Source: Dehalococcoidia bacterium
GTDB lineage: Bacteria; Chloroflexota; Dehalococcoidia; SM23-28-2; RBG-16-64-32
Direction of reading: 5' to 3'
Length of the DNA stretch: 7,014 nucleotides
NCBI GenBank assembly: GCA_030690405.1
Contig: JAUYGU010000099.1
Location: forward strand, 1-7,014
Shown here: piece by piece, positions 1 through 4,936 of the stretch
How the letters are laid out: each line of letters begins with the position of its first letter
How positions within the stretch are numbered: the first letter of the stretch is position 1
Made by a program: the position numbers and the translations under genes
The notes under the pieces: model-generated
Seen by the model: the letters and a program-made list of their open reading frames with translations, nothing else
What the model was told of the DNA's origin: nothing
The model's database searches: none

Positions 1-573
1 GCCGAGCGCGCCATCCGCTACGCCTTCGAGCTGACCCGCAAGCGCGACCGCAAGCGCCAGCTCCACCTCGTCGGCAAGACGAACGTCCTCACCTACGTGC
101 ACGACACCTGGTGGCGCGCCTTCCACGAGGTGGGCGAGGCCGACTACCCGGACATCAGCCGGGAGTACGCCCACGTGGACGCGGCCTGCATGTGGTTCGT
201 GAAGAATCCGGAGTGGTTCGACGTCATCGTCATCGAGAACATGTTCGGCGACATCATCACGGACCTGGGGGCGATGATCCAGGGCGGGATGGGCGTGGCC
301 GCCGGCGGGAACATCAACCCGGAGGGCGTCTCCATGTTCGAGCCGATAGGCGGCAGCGCGCCGAAGTATACGGGTCAGGGGGTGGTCTGCCCGCTGGCGG
401 CGATCGGCGCGGCGCAGATGATGCTGGAGGAGCTGGGCGAGGCGGAGGCGGCCGCCCGCGTGGAGGCGGCGATCGTGAAGGCGCTGGAAAGCGGCAAGAT
501 CAAGTCGGTCTCCGCCGGCCGGATGGGGCTATCGACGTCGGAGGTGGGGGAGCTGGTGGCGGGGCTGGTGTGA
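1..573 (+). CDS. leuB: 3-isopropylmalate dehydrogenase-type enzyme, 3' part
   Basis: The reading frame is open from base 1 and ends at TGA 571-573, giving the last 190 residues of a protein whose family is about 350 long; the start lies outside the window. It belongs to the isocitrate/isopropylmalate dehydrogenase family, which oxidatively decarboxylates 2-hydroxy-3-carboxy acids using NAD(P) and a divalent metal in the cytoplasm. Visible marks are GKTNVL (fragment residues 25-30, with the catalytic-lysine region), [13 protein letters not shown] (58-70), [13 protein letters not shown] (79-91) with the metal-binding aspartates, and the cofactor-loop motif [11 protein letters not shown] (117-127). 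The family signature here is GGSAP rather than the HGSAP of classical LeuB. LeuB works in leucine synthesis and also on 3-methylmalate in the citramalate route to isoleucine, which fits the cimA gene at 5901. Tartrate or homoisocitrate dehydrogenase activity cannot be excluded from a fragment. The gene converges on the NYN gene, with 14 nt between their stops. Confidence 0.88.
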   Translation, partial: AERAIRYAFELTRKRDRKRQLHLVGKTNVLTYVHDTWWRAFHEVGEADYPDISREYAHVDAACMWFVKNPEWFDVIVIENMFGDIITDLGAMIQGGMGVAAGGNINPEGVSMFEPIGGSAPKYTGQGVVCPLAAIGAAQMMLEELGEAEAAARVEAAIVKALESGKIKSVSAGRMGLSTSEVGELVAGLV

Positions 574-587
574 GGGGGGAGAATCAC

Positions 588-1215
588 CTACAGGTTGTAG
601 TCTGTGTGATCCGCCATCTGATCATGCGCGCTCCGGTCCACCCAATGGCACCATATGTTGTGCTTTGGAATGCTGAGCCGCCTCGCGCTTGAAGGGCTTG
701 ACCAGTTCATCACTTCCACGCGGGGATTTCCAGCCGACTTTCGATACACGTACTCAAGAGCGGGCTTGAGATCTGAGTCCGTCGACGCAATCACGCCCAC
801 GTCATAGTGTCCATCGATCGCCATCGCAACGACGTCTATGGCCAGAGCAACATCTTATGCCTTTTTCTCGTGGCTTGTCGTCGGGCCATGTAGGTGGGTA
901 CCGCAACGCGCGTGCGATGACGATGGCTCCGGCACGCTCCCACGATGAGCACTGCTTCATATGGGCTGCATAGGTCCGCGGTTCTTTTGTCGACTCCGGC
1001 CTACCCGTATATATTCGGACTTGGTGCAGCGCGGTAGTGGAGTTGGGGCTCGGACGCGAGGCCATCAGCTCGCCCAACTTAATCGGGTCAAACTGACCAC
1101 AAACGTGGGAGTCCTCGTGGCTGAAGAAAGCTCTCCTTGCCCCCTTATACAGGTTTTGCGCGTCGACAAATAAGACGAGTCGTTGTGAAGTCACGAGGAA
1201 AACAAACCCCGCCAA
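588..1215 (-). pseudogene. NYN-domain (LabA/DUF88-like) ribonuclease gene with a frameshift
   Basis: Two overlapping minus-strand frames make one NYN-domain protein. The first (from 1215) has LVLFVDAQNLYKGARR with Asp18 and Asn21, then RIYTGRP (67-73) and runs to EKGI (117-120). There it leaves the family pattern and stops after 137 residues. The second frame continues with DVALAIDVVAMAIDG, then VGVIASTDSDL with further acidic active-site residues, and ends at TAG 588-590. Removing one T at 855 or 856 on the plus strand joins them into a 208-residue protein, a normal length for a single-domain NYN protein. NYN domains are PIN-like metal-dependent RNases; the target is unknown. The start TTG at 1215 is favoured by GGAGG four bases upstream; GTG at 1194 is the alternative and lies nearer the conserved core. 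GC content is markedly lower than in neighbouring genes, suggesting later acquisition. The break could be a true mutation or a sequencing error; as read, the last conserved acidic cluster is lost. Confidence 0.87.
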
Positions 1216-1243
1216 TTCGCCTCCGAAGAGACGAATGGCGGGG
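1207..1243 (-). promoter_or_regulatory. Hairpin enclosing the NYN gene start, SD in loop
   Basis: Bases 1207-1219 pair with 1232-1243: 12 base pairs with one bulged A (1214/1215) and a 12-nt loop (1220-1231). Read on the minus strand, the Shine-Dalgarno GGAGG (1224-1220) lies in the loop, and the TTG start codon (1215-1213) lies in the 3' arm. The 3' arm is followed by TTTGTTTT (1206-1199), so the element also resembles a Rho-independent terminator. It lies just downstream of the predicted promoter at 1258-1285, so it would be at the very 5' end of the transcript. A role in attenuation or start-codon masking is inference; the pairing is seen directly. If translation starts at GTG 1194 the hairpin would be purely 5' untranslated. 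Confidence 0.6.
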
Positions 1244-1257
1244 AAGATTGCAGTGTT

Positions 1258-1285
1258 AGTCTACCAATGTATTAACGTATGTCAA
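1258..1285 (-). promoter_or_regulatory. Sigma70-like promoter for the NYN gene
   Basis: On the minus strand a perfect TTGACA (1285-1280) is followed after 16 nt by TAGACT (1263-1258, four of six matches to TATAAT). Transcription would start near 1251, about 36 nt before the TTG start and right before the hairpin 1243-1207. The spacing and AT-rich setting (38% GC) support it; no other minus-strand gene begins here. Confidence 0.6.
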
Positions 1286-1310
1286 GCGGTGTTTGTTACA
1301 TTACCAACCT

Positions 1311-1340
1311 CATCTACTACATGTTTTCCTCAATTGTCAA
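1311..1340 (-). promoter_or_regulatory. Possible second, upstream promoter for the NYN gene
   Basis: A second perfect TTGACA (1340-1335) on the minus strand is followed after 18 nt by TAGATG (1316-1311), which matches the -10 consensus in only three positions. It has a similar layout to the promoter at 1258-1285: both have CTTGACA, then ACAT about 10 nt on, then GTAGA. This looks like a tandem or partly duplicated promoter, but the weak -10 box makes activity uncertain. Confidence 0.35.
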
Positions 1341-1406
1341 GCCCAAGCGCCGCGACCTTGATAGCCCTTACGAGCCCAACGACGGACGACAATCCCCCCT
1401 GCCCTG

Positions 1407-1415
1407 TGCTAAATT
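1407..1415 (+). promoter_or_regulatory. Possible extended -10 element ahead of the acyl-CoA cluster
   Basis: TGCTAAATT (TG at 1407-1408, hexamer 1410-1415, four of six matches to TATAAT) lies 46 nt upstream of the ATG at 1462, and would give a leader of about 40 nt. No good -35 box is seen at the right distance. It is listed because a promoter for the 1462-4862 cluster is expected between 1216 and 1461 and this is the best candidate found. Confidence 0.3.
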
Positions 1416-1461
1416 GACAACCGCTCGCCCCAACTCGGCGCCATAGCCAGCGGAGGACCAG

Positions 1462-2274
1462 ATGTCCGATAGCGCCCCGAACTACGAGACGATCCTCTAC
1501 GAGAAGCGAGGCCGCGTCGGCCTGATCACGCTCAACCGGCCGGAGAAGCTCAACGCCTGGAACCCCCGCATGGAGTCGGAGTTCATCGACTGCGTGACGC
1601 GGGCGAGCGAGGACCGCGAGGTTGGGGCGCTGGTGGTGACGGGGGCGGGTCGCGCCTTCTGCGCCGGCGGCGACATCAGCGGCTGGTCGGAGGAGATCGC
1701 CTCGCGGGGCGAGCGGCGGGCGCGGTCGCCGCTGCTGGAGCGCGAGGGCAGCCCGGAGGTGCCGATCGTCCTGCGGCGCGGCAAGCCGGTGATCGCCGCC
1801 GTCAACGGCCCCGCCATCGGCATCGGCCTCACGATGCCCCTCGCCTGTGACATCCGCATCGCCTCCGAGCGCGCCACGTTCTCGGCCCGCTTCGTGAAGG
1901 TGGGGATCACGCCGGAGTGCGGCAGCACCCGCTACCTGCCGGCCGTGGCGGGTCTGGGCAACGCCCTCTTCCTCGCCCTCACCGGCCGCATCATCGAGGC
2001 CACGGAGGCGAAGGAGCGAGGCCTCGTCGACCGCGTCGTCCCCCACGATTCGCTGATGGACGAGGCGATGGTCCTGGCCGATGAGATCGCGGCGAACCCC
2101 ACCGACGCCGTCTGGGCCGCCAAGCGGCTGATCCACGAGAACGCCGCCGAGGCCGACCTGCGACGCGTCGTCACGCAGGAGGGCTACGCCATCCGCGAGA
2201 TGCGCCGCCTGCCCGACCACGCGGAGGCCGTGCGGGCGTTCATGGAGAAGCGGCAGCCGAAGTTCAACCAATGA
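1462..2274 (+). CDS. Enoyl-CoA hydratase/isomerase family protein
   Basis: A 270-residue crotonase-fold protein, normal full length, with ATG at 1462 and GGAGG (1452-1456) five bases upstream. The family binds acyl-CoA in an oxyanion hole formed here by GRAFCAGGDIS (63-73) and AVNGPAIGIGL (113-123), followed by ACDIRIAS (128-135). The C-terminal HAEAVRAFMEKRQPKF (253-268) is also typical. The two glutamates that make classical hydratases add water (Glu144 and Glu164 in rat mitochondrial enoyl-CoA hydratase) align with Phe143 and Phe170. Instead there is Glu152 in VGITPECGSTRYLP, the place where delta3-delta2-enoyl-CoA isomerases and PaaG-like enzymes carry their single acidic base. Isomerisation is therefore more likely than hydration, by inference. 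The protein is presumably cytoplasmic. It is the first gene of a plus-strand cluster with an LLM oxidoreductase and an acyl-CoA dehydrogenase, which fits a role in acyl-CoA breakdown; the substrate cannot be told. Confidence 0.93.
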   Translation: MSDSAPNYETILYEKRGRVGLITLNRPEKLNAWNPRMESEFIDCVTRASEDREVGALVVTGAGRAFCAGGDISGWSEEIASRGERRARSPLLEREGSPEVPIVLRRGKPVIAAVNGPAIGIGLTMPLACDIRIASERATFSARFVKVGITPECGSTRYLPAVAGLGNALFLALTGRIIEATEAKERGLVDRVVPHDSLMDEAMVLADEIAANPTDAVWAAKRLIHENAAEADLRRVVTQEGYAIREMRRLPDHAEAVRAFMEKRQPKFNQ

Positions 2275-2293
2275 GAGTCGCGACGGTTCTGGT

Positions 2294-2309
2294 GTGTTGC
2301 CAACAACAC
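2294..2309. repeat. Short hairpin at start of the hairpin-rich spacer
   Basis: GTGTTG (2294-2299) pairs with CAACAC (2304-2309) around the loop CCAA. It is 20 nt after the stop of the crotonase-family gene and its last base is also the first base of the next hairpin, so both cannot be fully formed at that base. No T-run follows, so it is not an intrinsic terminator. Confidence 0.5.
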
Positions 2310-2402
2310 CACACCCTGAAGGGTGTGGCATCGAATCCGTATATGCCCCAGCCTTCAGGCTGGGGTCGCGGGACATCCGTCGCCGCCTGCTTCAGCAGGC
2401 GG
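2309..2402. repeat. Phased array of three 20-nt hairpins, period 37 nt
   Basis: Three perfect 8-bp hairpins begin at 2309, 2346 and 2383, exactly 37 nt apart. Stem 1 is CCACACCC/GGGTGTGG with loop TGAA (2317-2320). Stem 2 is CCCCAGCC/GGCTGGGG with loop TTCA (2354-2357). Stem 3 is CCGCCTGC/GCAGGCGG with loop TTCA (2391-2394). Each is 20 nt long and the two spacers are 17 nt each; both spacers contain ATCCGT. The stems differ in sequence, but the loop is always TGAA on one strand (plus for the first, minus for the other two). The array lies between two co-directional genes and has no coding potential of its own. It resembles REP-like palindromic intergenic repeats; the origin and role are unknown. 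Confidence 0.7.
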
Positions 2403-2422
2403 GGTTCGTCCAATCTCATCTT

Positions 2423-2470
2423 TCGACAGGCTCTCGCCCAGGCGAGTCGCCTTCGGCGACAGGATGAGCG
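2423..2470. repeat. Dispersed-repeat-like sequence with two back-to-back hairpins
   Basis: TTCGACAGGCTC (2423-2434) and AGGATGAGCG (2461-2470) flank a 26-nt block. The region contains two adjoining stems: CTCGCC (2433-2438) with GGCGAG (2441-2446), and GTCGCC (2446-2451) with GGCGAC (2455-2460). The outer halves put together look like a short TTCGACAGGCTCAGGATGAGCG-type intergenic repeat known to me from several bacterial genomes; this comparison is from memory. The element ends only a few bases before the ATG at 2477 and so covers the ribosome-binding region of the next gene. Confidence 0.45.
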
Positions 2471-2476
2471 GGGACA

Positions 2477-3481
2477 ATGACCGACCGCTACGGCTTCACC
2501 TTCCCTCTCGAGGGCGTGCCGCTCTCCGAGCACCGCGAGGTGCTGCGGGAGGCGGAGCGGCTGGGCTATACGGACGCCTGGACGGCGGAGGTGGACGGCT
2601 ACGACGCCTTCGTGCCGCTGGCGCTGGCGGCGGCCTGGACGGAGAACATCCGGTTGGGGTCCGCCATCGCCAACGTGTTCACGCGCGGCCCGGCCCTCCT
2701 GGCCATGGAGGCGGCCGCCATGGCCGACGCCGCTCCCGGCCGCTTCTGCCTCGGCATCGGCTCCAGCTCTCCCGCCATCGTCGAGCGCTGGAACGGCGTC
2801 CCTCTGCGACGGCCCCTCGCCCGCGTGCGGGAGACGCTCCAGTTCCTGCGTCAGGCGTTCGCCGGTGAGAAGGTGTCGGTGGAAGGCGAGTCCATCAGGG
2901 CCCGCGGCTTCCGGCTCTCACGGCGGCCCGCGCAGCCGCCGCTCATATTCGTCGGGGCGCTGCGGGAGAAGATGCTCGCCCTCGGCGGCAGCGAGGCGGA
3001 CGGCGTGATCATCAACTGGCTGGCCCCGGACGACGTGCCGAAGGTGGTGAGCGTGGCGAAGGAGGCCGCCGCGGCGGCCGGCAAGGACCCGGACGCGCTG
3101 GAGATCGCCTGCCGCATCTTCGTCGTGACCGCCGCCGACGAGGCGACGGCGCGGGGGCTGGCGCGGTTCATGATCACCGCCTACCTGACCACGCCGGTCT
3201 ACTCCGCCTTCCACACGTGGCTGGGCCGGGGCGAGGCGCTGAGGCCGATGACGGAGGCCTGGCAGGCCGGCGACCGCCAGGAAGCGCTCAAGCTCGTCCC
3301 CGATAAGGTCGTCGACGACGTGCTGGTGTTCGGCGACCGCAAACGCGTGCGGGAGAAGATCGAGGCTTATCGCCGGAACGGGGTCACCCTACCGATCGTG
3401 AACATCGTGCCGGTCTCTCTGGACGCGGCGGAGCGCTCAAGGATGAGCCTGGCCGCGTTTCGGGAGCTCACGGCGCCGTAG
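2477..3481 (+). CDS. LLM-class (luciferase-like, probably F420-dependent) oxidoreductase
   Basis: This 334-residue protein is a single-domain luciferase-like TIM barrel. It shows AERLGYTDAWTAEVDGYDAFVPL (about 26-48), IRLGSAIANVFTRGP (58-72), then AAMADAAPGRFCLGIGSSSPAIVERWNG (80-107), the block characteristic of F420-binding members rather than classical luciferases. PPLIFVGALREKMLALGGSEADGVIINWL (154-182) and the C-terminal KRVREKIEAYRRNGVTLPIVNIVP (289-312) complete the usual order. Such enzymes transfer hydride between reduced F420 or FMN and an organic substrate; which cofactor and substrate apply here is inference. No signal peptide or membrane segment is seen. The Shine-Dalgarno is poor: only GGGGA at 2470-2474 precedes ATG 2477. 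The gene follows the crotonase-family gene after a 202-nt hairpin-filled spacer, and its stop is 23 nt before the acyl-CoA dehydrogenase start, so the latter two are probably co-transcribed. Confidence 0.92.
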   Translation: MTDRYGFTFPLEGVPLSEHREVLREAERLGYTDAWTAEVDGYDAFVPLALAAAWTENIRLGSAIANVFTRGPALLAMEAAAMADAAPGRFCLGIGSSSPAIVERWNGVPLRRPLARVRETLQFLRQAFAGEKVSVEGESIRARGFRLSRRPAQPPLIFVGALREKMLALGGSEADGVIINWLAPDDVPKVVSVAKEAAAAAGKDPDALEIACRIFVVTAADEATARGLARFMITAYLTTPVYSAFHTWLGRGEALRPMTEAWQAGDRQEALKLVPDKVVDDVLVFGDRKRVREKIEAYRRNGVTLPIVNIVPVSLDAAERSRMSLAAFRELTAP

Positions 3482-3504
3482 CAGGGCGGGCCAAAGGAGG
3501 AGCT

Positions 3505-4698
3505 ATGCCAGACTTCACTCTCACACCCGAGATAAGGGAGATGCGCAAGAAGGTCCGCGACTTCATGGACGAGCACATCTACCCAAACGAGGAGGTGCTG
3601 TTCGAAGGCGGCCAGGGCGAGGCGCTGATGCGGGACCTGCAGTCGCGGACGAAGGCGATGGGGATGTGGGCGCCGCACCTGCCCGCGGAGGCGGGCGGGA
3701 TGGGGATCGGCTTCATGCCCTACGTCTACATCAACGAGATCCTGGGCCGCAGCTTCTTCGCGCCGCGCGCCTTCGGGGCGCAGGCGCCGGACTCCGGCAA
3801 CGCGGAGATCCTCTGGCAGTTCGGCACGCCGGAGCAGAAGGAGCGCTGGCTGAAGCCCCTGGTCTCCGGCGATATCCGTTCCTGCTTCTCGATGACGGAG
3901 CCGGAGGTGGCCGGCGCCGACCCGACGACGCTGCGGGCGACCGGGGTGCGCGACGGCGACGATTGGGTGATCAACGGCCACAAGTGGTTCACCAGCGGCG
4001 CCATCGGCTCGTCATTCGCCATCGTCATGTGCGTGACCGACCCGGAGGGCTCCACCTACCGGCGCATGAGCCAGATCATCGTCCCCACCGATACGCCGGG
4101 GTTCGAGATCGTGCGGGCGGTGCCGGTGATGGGGGAGACGGCGGGCAACCACTGCGAGATTCGCTACACGGACTGCCGCGTGCCGGTGACGAACACGCTG
4201 GGACAGCCCGGCGACGGTTTCATGATCGCGCAGAAGCGGCTGGGCCCCGGGCGCATCCACCACTGCATGCGCTGGCTGGGGCAGATGCAGCGCGCCTTCG
4301 AGCTGATGTGCCGGCGGGCGCTGGAGCGGGTCGCCTTCGGCAGCCCGCTGGCGCAGAAGCAGACGGTCCAGAACTGGATCGCCGATTCGGTGGCTGAGAT
4401 ACAGGCGGCGCGGCTGCTGACGCTTCACGCCGCACAGAAGGTCGACCAGGGGGACGAGGCGCGGGTGGAGATATCGCTGATCAAGTTCTGGGGGTCGCGC
4501 ATCCTGATCGACGTGATCGACCGGGCGATCCAGGTGCACGGGGCGCTGGGCGTCTCCGGCGACACGCCCCTGGAGGCGATGTACCGACAGGCCCGCGCCA
4601 GCCGCATCTACGACGGCCCGGACGAGGTGCACCGGATGGTGGTGGCGCGGCGGGTTCTGCGCGCGTTCACGGACGGCGAGGGCTGGGAGTTCGAGTAG
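3505..4698 (+). CDS. Acyl-CoA dehydrogenase, ACAD10/11-like
   Basis: A 397-residue FAD-dependent acyl-CoA dehydrogenase of normal length, with AAAGGAGG (3493-3500) four bases before ATG 3505. Such enzymes introduce the alpha-beta double bond in acyl-CoA and pass electrons to electron-transfer flavoprotein. The N-terminal helical domain spans about 1-120. The beta domain has CFSMTEPEVAGADPTTL (127-143) and WVINGHKWFTSGA (154-166), the flavin and substrate contacts. The C-terminal helical domain contains RLGPGRIHHCMRWLGQMQRAFELM (245-268), AFGSPLAQKQTVQNWIADS (277-295) and AIQVHGALGVSGDTPLE (341-357). RIYDGPDEVHR (367-377) takes the place of the IYEGT motif, so Asp370 stands where medium-chain enzymes carry their catalytic glutamate; this is usual for the ACAD10/11 group. 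It shares a cluster with an isomerase-like crotonase and a flavin oxidoreductase. The acyl substrate is unknown; ACAD10/11 relatives act on branched, long or 4-hydroxy acyl chains. Confidence 0.95.
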   Translation: MPDFTLTPEIREMRKKVRDFMDEHIYPNEEVLFEGGQGEALMRDLQSRTKAMGMWAPHLPAEAGGMGIGFMPYVYINEILGRSFFAPRAFGAQAPDSGNAEILWQFGTPEQKERWLKPLVSGDIRSCFSMTEPEVAGADPTTLRATGVRDGDDWVINGHKWFTSGAIGSSFAIVMCVTDPEGSTYRRMSQIIVPTDTPGFEIVRAVPVMGETAGNHCEIRYTDCRVPVTNTLGQPGDGFMIAQKRLGPGRIHHCMRWLGQMQRAFELMCRRALERVAFGSPLAQKQTVQNWIADSVAEIQAARLLTLHAAQKVDQGDEARVEISLIKFWGSRILIDVIDRAIQVHGALGVSGDTPLEAMYRQARASRIYDGPDEVHRMVVARRVLRAFTDGEGWEFE

Positions 4699-4700
4699 CG

Positions 4701-4862
4701 ATGGGCAGGGCGGCCGCCACCGCGGGGGTCATCATCGTCGCCTTGATGATCGCGGGGACGATCCCTGTGGAGATAGACGACGCCTGGCTGTGGGCGTTGC
4801 TGGCGCTGTTCGCGATAGCCATGGTGATGCCGGGGAACGGCCGGCCCTGGCACCGGGACTGA
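4701..4862 (+). CDS. Small two-helix membrane protein, unknown function
   Basis: An ATG at 4701, two bases after the acyl-CoA dehydrogenase TAG, opens a 53-residue frame ending in TGA 4860-4862. It is strongly hydrophobic: a first segment at about residues 5-22 (TAGVIIVALMIAGT within it) and a second at 28-43 (AWLWALLALFAIAMVM), joined by the acidic turn PVEIDD. The tail is PGNGRPWHRD with basic residues. This is the pattern of a helical hairpin membrane peptide. The only Shine-Dalgarno-like run is GGGAG at 4684-4688, about 12 nt upstream, so translation may depend on coupling to the preceding stop. I do not recognise the family. It fills almost all the space before the convergent purU gene. 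Hydrophobic small frames can arise by chance in GC-rich DNA, so moderate confidence. Confidence 0.55.
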   Translation: MGRAAATAGVIIVALMIAGTIPVEIDDAWLWALLALFAIAMVMPGNGRPWHRD

Positions 4863-4936
4863 GGGCGGGAAGCCGCCGCCGGCCTCAGTCGATCACTTCG
4901 CCCTCTTCCGGGGGCTGCGGTATGCAGCGGCCGCGG
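4863..4936. other. Convergent spacer without clear terminator
   Basis: This 74-nt GC-rich spacer lies between the stops of the small membrane protein gene (plus) and purU (minus). It contains the palindrome GCGGCCGC (4928-4935) and weak local pairings but no stem followed by a T-run on either strand, so termination here is probably Rho-dependent or by overlapping transcripts. Confidence 0.4.

Noticed and set aside
856..872. Programmed -1 frameshift at the A-run of the NYN gene
   Set aside because: The run has only five A and is out of register for an X XXY YYZ heptamer, and the needed shift is +1, not -1.
1207..1243. Plus-strand intrinsic terminator
   Set aside because: On the plus strand the stem is followed by AAGATTG, with no T-run; the T-rich side is on the minus strand.
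1414..1419. Plus-strand TTGACA as a -35 box for the 1462 gene
   Set aside because: Bases 16-18 nt downstream are GC-rich (around 1437-1442) and give no -10 box, and a start there would nearly remove the leader.
1330..2376. Long minus-strand open frame of 348 codons opposite the crotonase-family gene
   Set aside because: Composition is arginine/leucine/alanine-rich without recognisable motifs, typical of the antisense of a GC-rich gene; the plus-strand frame has clear crotonase motifs and a Shine-Dalgarno.
2309..2402. CRISPR-like array because of the regular 37-nt period
   Set aside because: The repeated units share structure and loop, not sequence; there are only three and no cas gene is present.
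3367..3981. Minus-strand open frame of 204 codons spanning the LLM/ACAD junction
   Set aside because: Antisense shadow crossing two well-supported plus-strand genes and their Shine-Dalgarno.
4928..4935. GCGGCCGC palindrome as a regulatory site
   Set aside because: Such palindromes are expected by chance in DNA this GC-rich and it lies between convergent gene ends.
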